7,014 nucleotides of DNA from an uncultured Actinomyces sp. (GTDB lineage Bacteria; Actinomycetota; Actinomycetes; Actinomycetales; Actinomycetaceae), in the NCBI GenBank assembly GCA_916719935.1, contig CAKAPY010000068.1:1-7014 (forward strand), read 5' to 3'. The notes beneath the pieces were generated by a model. That model ran no database searches. It was not told where the DNA came from and worked only from the letters and a program-made list of their open reading frames with translations. Each line of letters starts with the position of its first letter. The stretch's first letter is position 1. A program made the position numbers and the translations under genes. This document shows, piece after piece, positions 1 through 6,247 of this stretch.

Positions 1-65
<65 letters not shown>

Positions 66-86
66 GTGTCCTTGGGACAGGAGAAA

Positions 87-115
87 ACAATACATACGTT
101 TTGAGCACTTCGCAA
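87..115 (-). promoter_or_regulatory. candidate promoter of tRNA-Lys
   Basis: On the minus strand, TTGCGA (110-115) and TATTGT (87-92) are separated by 17 nt and match the -35 and -10 consensus at 4 of 6 positions each. The pair would start transcription near position 80, about 15 nt before the mature tRNA 5' end. The match is modest, and position is the main support. Confidence 0.3.
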
Positions 116-147
116 ATCAACTCTGCCTTTCTCAAGCCGCAAGGCGG

Positions 148-153
148 TAGGCT
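148..153 (+). promoter_or_regulatory. weak candidate -10 (TAGGCT) ahead of the regulator
   Basis: TAGGCT fits the loose actinobacterial TANNNT pattern. It lies 6 nt before the in-frame GTG at 160, which would make a leaderless GTG-start transcript possible. There is no recognisable -35. A G-rich run at 154-160 could instead act as a poorly spaced ribosome binding site. A small stem (CCGC 137-140 with GCGG 144-147) sits just upstream. Confidence 0.2.
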
Positions 154-180
154 GGGGGAGTGCAAGCAGCTGACATTTTT

Positions 181-894
181 ATGAGCGATAGTCGCTCAGT
201 ACGCGAGAATGCCGTTACTCAGGACTATCTCAAGACGATCTGGAGCGCTGAAGAGAACGGGCAAGCCGGTATTGCGGTCCGTCTCCTTGCTTCGCGTGTC
301 GGCGTTGCTGTCTCCACGGCCTCGGAGAAGGTCAAGCGTCTGGTTACTGAAGGGCTTGCTTTCCACGAGCCCTATGGAAAAGTGACCTTGACCGAGCAAG
401 GACGCCGACGCGCACTGGAAGTGGTCAGGCGCCATCGATTGCTCGAAACCTATCTGCATGATGCGCTTGGTTTTGAGTGGGATGAAGTTCACGAAGAAGC
501 GGAAATCCTTGAGCATGCGATCTCAGACCGCCTGCTCAATCGAATCGATGAACGCTTGGGTCACCCGGTGCGTGACCCGCATGGAGATCCAATTCCTTCT
601 GCTGACGGTAGTGTCGAGCTCGTAGCAATGATTCCTCTTATTGAAGTCCTCCCGGGGAACAGAGTGTGTATCACGCGTTTTAGCGACAGCGACGCAGCGA
701 GCTTGCGTTCGATTGAAAATAAAGGGCTTGGTCTTGACGACCAGGTTGAAGTTCGTGAACGTCGTGAAAATGGAGAGCTTGTGCTCAGCGTTTATTCGCC
801 TAAAACTCGCAGTGGGGCCCAAGAAAAAGAGCGACGCCTTGAGCTGAGTGCCCAAGAAGCCGCACTTATTTCTGTAGTGGCGCTGCCTAAGTAG
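181..894 (+). CDS. mntR: DtxR-superfamily metal-dependent transcriptional regulator, manganese (MntR) type
   Basis: Probable Mn-activated DNA-binding repressor of metal uptake genes, acting as a cytoplasmic dimer. From ATG 181 it has 237 residues: an N-terminal winged helix-turn-helix (about 10-75, with the recognition region around STASEKVKRL), a dimerisation and metal-binding domain (about 80-145, ending in the family signature RDPHGDPIP) and a C-terminal FeoA/SH3-like domain (about 147-237). Metal-ligand positions are conserved: His85, Glu89, His104, Glu108, Glu111 and His112. Asp15 replaces the Met, and Glu108 the Cys, of the iron-sensing DtxR/IdeR primary site. This is the combination known from Bacillus MntR, so Mn2+ is the inferred co-repressor. 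An in-frame GTG at 160 would add seven residues. I prefer ATG 181 because the family usually begins 10-15 residues before this Asp, but neither start has a well-spaced Shine-Dalgarno. Convergent with the HIT gene, 21 bp apart. Confidence 0.88.
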   Translation: MSDSRSVRENAVTQDYLKTIWSAEENGQAGIAVRLLASRVGVAVSTASEKVKRLVTEGLAFHEPYGKVTLTEQGRRRALEVVRRHRLLETYLHDALGFEWDEVHEEAEILEHAISDRLLNRIDERLGHPVRDPHGDPIPSADGSVELVAMIPLIEVLPGNRVCITRFSDSDAASLRSIENKGLGLDDQVEVRERRENGELVLSVYSPKTRSGAQEKERRLELSAQEAALISVVALPK

Positions 895-915
895 CGTTTG
901 CTCAATTGTATGAGG

Positions 916-1356
916 CTAGTTCAGCGTGTTCATCGACGCTGGTACCTGCGAGCCGTAACCCTCATTGATCAGCTCTTGACGAAGCTTATCCATGGCCTCG
1001 TCAAGCTCGGTATCACTGGCCGGAGCAGCATTGCTGAGCAGGACGTCGTTTTCTTGACGGAGGGGAATGACGTGGAGGTGGGTGTGTGGCACCTCGAATC
1101 CGGCAATCACCAGGCCGGAGCGCTGTACTTCAAAAGCGACTTCTTGGGCGCGTCCAATAAGCTGCGCAACCTTCATGAGATGCTCGCACGTTGACGTATC
1201 CAAAGCTGTCCATGAATGGACGGGCTCACGCGGAACAACCAAGACGTGCCCGGGACTTGTCGGCTCGATTGTCGCAAATGCGACGCAGATGTCGTCGGCC
1301 CACACAAAGCGTCCGGAGAATTCTCCAGAGATGATTTTTTCAAAAACGGTACTCAT
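916..1356 (-). CDS. HIT-family (histidine triad) nucleotide hydrolase
   Basis: Small cytoplasmic nucleotide-binding enzyme; HIT proteins typically hydrolyse AMP-lysine/phosphoramidate or dinucleotide substrates. It has 146 residues. The N-terminus begins STVFEKIISGE, typical of the HinT/Fhit-like bacterial branch. The loop PTSPGHVLVVPRE (about 32-44) is the nucleotide-binding part, and the histidine triad HTHLHV (91-96) holds the catalytic central His93 or His95. Family length is about 110-150, so the gene is complete. ATG 1356 was chosen because the HIT homology begins there; the frame stays open to 1518, but that stretch has no family similarity and overlaps leuS. There is no clear Shine-Dalgarno. 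Divergent from leuS across 133 bp and convergent with mntR. The substrate cannot be told from sequence. Confidence 0.93.
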   Translation of the reverse strand: MSTVFEKIISGEFSGRFVWADDICVAFATIEPTSPGHVLVVPREPVHSWTALDTSTCEHLMKVAQLIGRAQEVAFEVQRSGLVIAGFEVPHTHLHVIPLRQENDVLLSNAAPASDTELDEAMDKLRQELINEGYGSQVPASMNTLN

Positions 1357-1383
1357 AGCTCTATTGTCTAGCCCCCGGCTGGT

Positions 1384-1410
1384 TTTGCCTAGTGGGAATA
1401 AACAGGCAAA
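1384..1410. repeat. 7-bp inverted repeat between the HIT gene and leuS
   Basis: TTTGCCT (1384-1390) and AGGCAAA (1404-1410) are perfect inverted copies separated by 13 nt. They lie in the 133-bp divergent intergenic region, just upstream of the candidate leuS -10 at 1433, where an operator for either gene could sit. The arm-to-arm distance of about 20 bp is two helical turns, which suits a dimeric protein. No protein can be assigned with confidence. Confidence 0.4.
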
Positions 1411-1432
1411 TTCGCGCCAATGCACTAACCTA

Positions 1433-1438
1433 TATAAG
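1433..1438 (+). promoter_or_regulatory. candidate -10 of leuS (TATAAG)
   Basis: TATAAG matches the -10 consensus at 5 of 6 positions in an AT-rich patch (TATATAAG) that stands out locally. Transcription would start near 1445 and leave an untranslated leader of about 45 nt. No good -35 lies at 16-18 nt (the nearest is TTCGCG at 1411-1416), so activation or a weak -35 is possible. The leader is too short for a T-box. Confidence 0.4.
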
Positions 1439-1479
1439 GCATAGAACGAGCCTGAAGATAGTGAATTTTCAGGGTAAAT

Positions 1480-1484
1480 GGAGG
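1480..1484 (+). promoter_or_regulatory. ribosome binding site of leuS (GGAGG), decides the start
   Basis: GGAGG lies 5 nt before ATG 1490, which favours that codon over the in-frame ATG at 1478. The upstream ATG overlaps this Shine-Dalgarno and has only AGGG, 3 nt before it. Confidence 0.7.
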
Positions 1485-1489
1485 CAAGG

Positions 1490-4423
1490 ATGAGCGAGAT
1501 CTCGACAGGCGAGCCCAATTTCCGTTATACGGCACAGTTGGCCGGTGAGATCGAAAACAAGTGGCAGGACCTATGGGACGAGCGAGGGACCTTCTTTGCA
1601 GATAATCCTGAAGGAGATCTTGCTGGAGACCTTGCCTCGTGTGATCCCTTCTTCCTCCTCGACATGTTCCCCTACCCCTCAGGTAAGGGTCTTCATGTTG
1701 GGCACCCACTGGGCTATATCGCGACTGATACGGTTGCTCGTTTCCACCGCATGCGTGGCGAAAATGTTCTCTACACAATGGGATATGACGCATTCGGTCT
1801 TCCTGCCGAGCAATTCGCTGTTCAAACCGGCCAGCACCCGCGCGTGACGACCGAAGAAAATATCGCCAACATGCGACGCCAGCTGCGTCGTCTGGGTCTT
1901 TCTCATGACCGTCGCCGTTCGTTTGCAACCACTGATGTCGACTACGTTCACTGGACTCAATGGATCTTCCTGCAGGTCTTTAATTCGTGGTTTGATCCCC
2001 AGGCACCCCGTCGTGATGGCCGAGGCCTGGGTGCTGCGCGCCCGATTTCTGAGCTTATTGCGCAGTTTGAGTCAGGAGAGCGTGAGCTCCCAGAAGAATT
2101 CTCTGCTCGATCATGGAATGAGCTGAGCCCGCGTGAGCGTGCGCGCGTTATTGACTCCTATCGACTGGCCTACATTTCTGAGGCTCCTGTTAACTGGTGC
2201 CCCGGTCTGGGTACTGTCTTGGCGAATGAAGAAGTCACCGCTGAAGGACGTTCAGAGCGCGGTAACTACCCGGTCTTTAAGCGCTCGTTGCGCCAGTGGA
2301 TGATGCGCATTACTGCTTACGGCGATCGCCTGATCGAAGACTTGGACACCATTGATTGGCCTGAAAAGGTGCGTACCATGCAGCGCAATTGGATCGGGCG
2401 CTCGCACGGTGCAGAGGTCGATTTTCGCGCCGTGGGTGATGGCGTGTCAGATAGCGAGTTCACCGTTTACACGACACGTCCCGATACGCTCTTTGGAGCG
2501 ACCTTCGTGGTCTGGTCTCCCGAGCACCCCCTGCTTGGTGGAACCACTCCCGGTTCATCCTCTGACCAGGCTGCGCTCAAACTTCCCGCATCGTGGCCGC
2601 AAGGAACGCGCCCTGAGTGGAGTGCGGGCTATGCAACTCCTGCAGAGGCAGTGGCGGCATACCGTGCACAGGCTGCCGCAAAGACCCCGGAGCAGCGCGC
2701 AGAGGATGCTGGAGAGAAGACTGGTGTCTTCACTGGGCTGTGGGCAATTAACCCTGTGAACCAGAAGCGTATCCCTGTCTTCATCGCTGACTACGTTTTG
2801 ATGGATTATGGAACCGGCGCCATCATGGCGGTTCCTGCGCACGATGATCGTGACTGGGAGTTTGCACGTCGTTTCCAGCTGGACATCATTCGCACGATCG
2901 GTGATGCTGAGGATCCCACTTCCCACGATCTGACTCAGAGCGCCTATACCGGTGACGGTGTTGCTGTTGACTCAGCCAATGAGGAAATCAGTCTCAATGG
3001 CCTCGATAAGGACGCTGCAAAGGCAGCGATGACACAGTGGCTGGAATCCAAGGGGCTGGGGCGCACCGCAACAACCTATCGCCTGCGCGACTGGCTCTTT
3101 AGCCGTCAGCGTTACTGGGGTGAGCCTTTCCCGATCGTGTGGGATGAGGATGGCGTTGCGCACTCACTTCCCGAAGATATGCTCCCCATCGAGCTTCCTG
3201 AAATCAGTGATTATTCACCGCGTACCTTCGACCCAGATGACGCGGATAGCGAACCCGAGGCTCCTCTGGGACGCGCTGAGGAGTGGGTCAATGTCACCCT
3301 CGATTTGGGTGATGGTCCCAAGAAGTACCGTCGTGAGACAAACACCATGCCTCAGTGGGCAGGTTCGTGCTGGTACGAAATGCGCTATACCGATCCGACT
3401 AACCCCACGACCTTCGCCGGCGCAGAAAATCTGAGCTATTGGATGGGGCCGCGTGAAGGCAAGATCAGTGGTGGAACTGATCTGTACATTGGCGGTGTCG
3501 AGCACGCTGTGCTTCACCTGCTCTATGCACGCTTCTGGCAGAAGGTTCTTTTCGATCTGGGATTTGTTCCCGATAGCGAGCCCTACCACAAGCTTTTTAA
3601 TCAGGGCTACGTGCAGGCTTACGCGTACACCGATGCTCGCGGGCAGTACGTTCCGGCTGACGAGGTCGAAGGCGATGAAACAAGTGGCTTCACCTGGAAG
3701 GGGCAGCCTGTCAATCGCGAATACGGCAAGATGGGCAAGTCGCTCAAGAATATCGTCACGCCTGACGAGATGTACGACGCCTACGGTGCGGATGTCTTCC
3801 GTGTCTACGAAATGAGCATGGGACCCCTGGATGTTTCGCGTCCGTGGGATACGCGTGCAGTCGTTGGCTCGCAGCGCTTCCTTCAGCGCTTGTGGCGAAA
3901 TGTCCTTGATGAAGAGACGGGTGAGGTCACCGTTAGCGATGAGCCGATGGATAAGAAGACGGCGCGTCTGCTGGCACGGACGATCAGTGAGGTCACCGTT
4001 GAATACGAGAACCTGCGTATCAACACGGCGATCGCCAAGCTGATTGTTCTGAACAACCACCTGACCTCTTTTGATCGCGTCCCTCGCGTTGCCATCGAGG
4101 CCCTCATCCTCATGCTCTCTCCTGTTGCTCCGCACATTTGTGAGGAACTGTGGCAGAAGCTGGGGCATGAAGAATCGCTTGCTCGAGTGCCTTTCCCGGT
4201 CGTGGAAGACGAGTCCTTGCTTGAAGACGACACCGTGACCGCGATCGTTCAGGCTAATGGCAAGCTCCGCGCGAAGCTCGAGGTTCCCGTGTCGATTAGC
4301 GAAGATGATTTGCGCACCCTTGCCCTTGAACAAGCTCCGATCGTCAAGCTTCTTGACGGACGCGAGCCCTTAAAGGTTATTGTGCGTGCGCCGCAGCTGG
4401 TCAACATCGTTCTTCCGAAGTAA
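1490..4423 (+). CDS. leuS: leucyl-tRNA synthetase (class Ia)
   Basis: Charges tRNA-Leu with leucine in the cytoplasm and edits mischarged products. It has 977 residues from ATG 1490, in the usual range for actinobacterial LeuRS. The Rossmann fold carries the HIGH-type motif HVGH (69-72) and the conserved GYDAFGLPAEQ (98-108). The CP1 editing domain shows TTRPDT (328-333) with the specificity threonine, and AHDDRD (450-455) with the conserved editing aspartates. A leucine-specific segment precedes the SCWYE motif. The catalytic lysine loop is KMGKS (747-751) in place of KMSKS, followed by the anticodon-binding helices and a small C-terminal domain ending VNIVLPK. An additional segment of about 50 residues (roughly 169-222, rich in Arg and Glu) sits before VNWCPGLGTVLANEEV. 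The cysteines that form a zinc knuckle just after this point in E. coli LeuRS are absent. Stop TAA is 2 bp before the nei start. Confidence 0.99.
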   Translation: MSEISTGEPNFRYTAQLAGEIENKWQDLWDERGTFFADNPEGDLAGDLASCDPFFLLDMFPYPSGKGLHVGHPLGYIATDTVARFHRMRGENVLYTMGYDAFGLPAEQFAVQTGQHPRVTTEENIANMRRQLRRLGLSHDRRRSFATTDVDYVHWTQWIFLQVFNSWFDPQAPRRDGRGLGAARPISELIAQFESGERELPEEFSARSWNELSPRERARVIDSYRLAYISEAPVNWCPGLGTVLANEEVTAEGRSERGNYPVFKRSLRQWMMRITAYGDRLIEDLDTIDWPEKVRTMQRNWIGRSHGAEVDFRAVGDGVSDSEFTVYTTRPDTLFGATFVVWSPEHPLLGGTTPGSSSDQAALKLPASWPQGTRPEWSAGYATPAEAVAAYRAQAAAKTPEQRAEDAGEKTGVFTGLWAINPVNQKRIPVFIADYVLMDYGTGAIMAVPAHDDRDWEFARRFQLDIIRTIGDAEDPTSHDLTQSAYTGDGVAVDSANEEISLNGLDKDAAKAAMTQWLESKGLGRTATTYRLRDWLFSRQRYWGEPFPIVWDEDGVAHSLPEDMLPIELPEISDYSPRTFDPDDADSEPEAPLGRAEEWVNVTLDLGDGPKKYRRETNTMPQWAGSCWYEMRYTDPTNPTTFAGAENLSYWMGPREGKISGGTDLYIGGVEHAVLHLLYARFWQKVLFDLGFVPDSEPYHKLFNQGYVQAYAYTDARGQYVPADEVEGDETSGFTWKGQPVNREYGKMGKSLKNIVTPDEMYDAYGADVFRVYEMSMGPLDVSRPWDTRAVVGSQRFLQRLWRNVLDEETGEVTVSDEPMDKKTARLLARTISEVTVEYENLRINTAIAKLIVLNNHLTSFDRVPRVAIEALILMLSPVAPHICEELWQKLGHEESLARVPFPVVEDESLLEDDTVTAIVQANGKLRAKLEVPVSISEDDLRTLALEQAPIVKLLDGREPLKVIVRAPQLVNIVLPK

Positions 4424-4425
4424 CC

Positions 4426-5556
4426 ATGCCTGAAGGAGATGCGATCCATCGGATCGCCAACACGTTTTCTGTCCTCTTCCAGGGCAGCCAGGTCGAGACT
4501 TCGTCACCGCAGGGGCGTTTTGCCTCATCCGCACAGTTGATTAACCACCACAAGGTTGTCGCTGTGCGGGCGGTGGGCAAGCATATGTTTGTCGGTTTTA
4601 TGCCAGCTGAGGCTGCTGACTCTTGTGCTGAGCAAGCGAAGTCTGCAGAGGCTGAGTTTGCCGCTCACTTAGGCAGTCCCGAGGCCGAGGCCGCATTGCC
4701 CTTCACAGGATCATCGCCGCTGTGGGGAGAGCATGCTTTCCCCTGTGATGAGGAGCTCCAGTGGCTCCATATTCACTTGGGGCTCTATGGCTCTTGGCGT
4801 TTTGATGCGGATGAGCGCGCTTTTGATGTCCCATCCTCCATTGGTGCACCACGCACGAATTGGGTGGCAACAAAAGGGCACCGACATGCGGCTCTGAAGT
4901 GGGCAAGCTACGCGGAAGATACTCTGTACGTCGAAGATAATTTGGCCTCTGGAAGTATCCAAAAGCGCGGTGAAGAATGGAATGCTCCCGATCCTGTTGG
5001 GCAGGTTCGCCTGCGGGTATTGTCGGAGCACGCAGTCGCAGATGTCACCGGTCCGAATCGGTGCGAGCTCATTTCCGATGAAGATAGACGTGTTGTCGAA
5101 TCCAAGTTGGGATGTGACCCACTTCAGCCGGGTGCCGCGCAAGATCCTGCGACCCGTAAGCGTTTCATTGAAATGATCCGCGGACGTAAACGTCCAATCG
5201 GTGAGCTCTTAATGGACCAGTCGATCGCTGCTGGAGTTGGGAATATCTATCGCGCGGAAGCATTGTTCCTGGCCGGTATTTCACCGATGAGAGCGGGAAA
5301 TCGCCTCTCGGTTCAGCGTGTTGGGCACCTGTGGGACACCGTCTGCGAACTGATGACACGAGGCCTAGAGATTGGGCGTATCGATACGATTCGTCCCGAG
5401 GATCAGCCAGATCCAATCCCTGAAGGTGATGAAGAATTGGCGCGCTGGTATATCTACCATCGCAGTGGACGGCCATGCATTAAATGTGGGACGACGATCA
5501 GTGAGAAGCTCATGCAAAATCGCCGTCTTTTCTGGTGCTCGAATTGCCAGAACTGA
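4426..5556 (+). CDS. nei: Fpg/Nei-family DNA glycosylase/AP lyase (endonuclease VIII type), long form
   Basis: Removes oxidised bases, mainly pyrimidines in the Nei branch, and cuts the abasic site. The mature N-terminus would be Pro2-Glu3 (from MPEGDAIHRIA), with Pro2 as the Schiff-base nucleophile; Lys52 in VGKHMF matches the conserved catalytic lysine. The helix-two-turn-helix motif spans about 256-278, with the DNA-contacting Asn273 in GVGNIYRAE. The C-terminal zinc finger has Cys351, Cys354, Cys371 and Cys374, with an Arg just before the second pair (NRRLFWC). At 376 residues it is about 100 longer than typical bacterial Nei. The excess lies in an Ala/Glu-rich insertion at about 59-108 and a second one around 147-183. 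It starts 2 bp after the leuS stop, with only a weak GAAG upstream, so translational coupling to leuS is likely. The choice of Nei over Fpg rests on the N-terminal GDAIHR and is family inference. Confidence 0.93.
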   Translation: MPEGDAIHRIANTFSVLFQGSQVETSSPQGRFASSAQLINHHKVVAVRAVGKHMFVGFMPAEAADSCAEQAKSAEAEFAAHLGSPEAEAALPFTGSSPLWGEHAFPCDEELQWLHIHLGLYGSWRFDADERAFDVPSSIGAPRTNWVATKGHRHAALKWASYAEDTLYVEDNLASGSIQKRGEEWNAPDPVGQVRLRVLSEHAVADVTGPNRCELISDEDRRVVESKLGCDPLQPGAAQDPATRKRFIEMIRGRKRPIGELLMDQSIAAGVGNIYRAEALFLAGISPMRAGNRLSVQRVGHLWDTVCELMTRGLEIGRIDTIRPEDQPDPIPEGDEELARWYIYHRSGRPCIKCGTTISEKLMQNRRLFWCSNCQN

Positions 5557-5586
5557 GGCAGTAGACGAAGCCACTCGTTAGAGGGG

Positions 5587-5607
5587 GAGCGCAGCTATTC
5601 GCTGCTC
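5587..5607. terminator. weak hairpin between the convergent nei and GNAT genes
   Basis: GCAGC (5591-5595) and GCTGC (5601-5605) form a 5-bp stem with a 5-nt loop, extendable by two pairs across a 2-nt bulge. It lies in the 81-bp gap between convergent genes, where a bidirectional terminator is expected. No T-run follows on either strand, so this is positional evidence only. Confidence 0.25.
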
Positions 5608-5637
5608 AGCATTCCCTGCGCTTTGAAGCAATTCTGC

Positions 5638-6138
5638 CTAGCTTGTGGGGGAGTTTTCGCCTTCTTGGAAGATGTCGTAGATCTGAGGAAGGTGAACATT
5701 TGCCTCGTCGATTCTGACGACTAGGGAAGATGCTCCCCAGTCTTTACAGCGACGTGCGCACTCTGCGACCAATGCGGTAGCAATTCCGCGGCCTCGGAAC
5801 TTCGGGTGAACCATCAGGTCGATGACCTGTGGAAGCCCACTGGGTTCCTCGACGGGGGGATCGACAACGACAATGATCGCGGCGATTAACTCTCCTTCGA
5901 TCCAGCCACCTAGGAAAGATCCCTCCAATGGGGTGCCGAAAACCCCGTCAAAGCACAGGCGCATCTCGTCTGTTGCTTCAATATGTGCCTCGATACTTGG
6001 GCGGATACCGTATGCCGCTAAAGAAAGCTCAGCGAGTTCCGGGATATCGAAGCGCGTCAGTACTCCGATCTCACACTCTGTTGCACCGCGAAGGCGCGTC
6101 AGTGCGTCAATCTGTGCTTGTAGAGAATGTCTGTCCAT
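5638..6138 (-). CDS. GNAT-family N-acetyltransferase, substrate unknown
   Basis: Predicted acetyl-CoA-dependent acetyltransferase of 166 residues, cytoplasmic with no signal peptide or membrane segment. The central strand with the acetyl-CoA pyrophosphate loop is clear: VIDLMVHPKFRGRGIATAL (105-123) contains the R-x-x-G-x-A motif at Arg115, Gly118 and Ala120, followed by helix LVAECARRC. An upstream strand pair (GGWIEGELIAAIIVVVDP, 77-94) is also typical. The region before it (about 25-75) gives no substrate clue. ATG 6138 has no Shine-Dalgarno; a -10-like TATTCT sits 6 nt before it, suggesting a leaderless transcript. It follows cysE on the same strand after 109 bp and faces nei. I do not recognise a specific subfamily. 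Confidence 0.85.
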   Translation of the reverse strand: MDRHSLQAQIDALTRLRGATECEIGVLTRFDIPELAELSLAAYGIRPSIEAHIEATDEMRLCFDGVFGTPLEGSFLGGWIEGELIAAIIVVVDPPVEEPSGLPQVIDLMVHPKFRGRGIATALVAECARRCKDWGASSLVVRIDEANVHLPQIYDIFQEGENSPTS

Positions 6139-6147
6139 AAGGACAGA
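6130..6147. repeat. perfect palindrome over the GNAT start codon
   Basis: TCTGTCC (6130-6136) and GGACAGA (6141-6147) are 7-bp inverted arms with a 4-nt spacer. The element spans the start codon (6136-6138) and reaches into the candidate -10 of the GNAT gene. A protein bound here would block transcription directly, so an operator is a reasonable reading. Part of the left arm is coding sequence, so chance cannot be excluded. Confidence 0.45.
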
Positions 6148-6150
6148 ATA
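6145..6150 (-). promoter_or_regulatory. candidate -10 of the GNAT gene (TATTCT), leaderless geometry
   Basis: On the minus strand, TATTCT matches the -10 consensus at 4 of 6 positions, including the key TA and final T. It ends 6 nt before ATG 6138, so transcription would begin at or next to the A of the start codon. Leaderless mRNAs are common in actinobacteria, and the lack of a Shine-Dalgarno agrees. No convincing -35 was found. Confidence 0.4.
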
Positions 6151-6247
6151 TGTGATCTGTTACACGGGTGATGGTGCGTGAGAAGGTGTGCGAACTCACA
6201 GAGTGGCTTCTGGGAGTTTGTTCCAAAGCTTGACAAATACGAGGAAC

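Noticed and set aside
901..914. CTCA/TGAG mini-stem between mntR and the HIT gene as a terminator
   Set aside because: Only 4 bp with no T-run; no better than chance in a 21-bp convergent gap.
1357..1489. T-box or other riboswitch ahead of leuS
   Set aside because: The whole divergent gap is 133 bp and the likely leader about 45 nt, too short; no T-box antiterminator sequence is seen.
1357..1518. N-terminal extension of the HIT protein upstream of ATG 1356
   Set aside because: The frame is open but the added residues show no HIT similarity, and the extension would run through the leuS promoter and start.
1425..1928. Minus-strand open frame overlapping the leuS 5' end
   Set aside because: Arg-rich, low-information translation antisense to the HVGH region of leuS; no start signal.
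3215..4333. Long minus-strand open frame (372 codons) inside leuS
   Set aside because: It lies wholly antisense to well-conserved leuS codons, has no recognisable domain, and is explained by the codon bias of the plus-strand gene.
5556..5639. AGGCAG (5556-5561) and CTGCCT (5634-5639) as outer arms of a larger fold around the 5591-5605 hairpin
   Set aside because: A 6-bp arm across a loop of more than 70 nt is easily explained by chance.
6230..6235. Perfect TTGACA on the plus strand
   Set aside because: No -10 at 16-18 nt (TGTACC there), and it would read antisense into cysE with no gene to serve.
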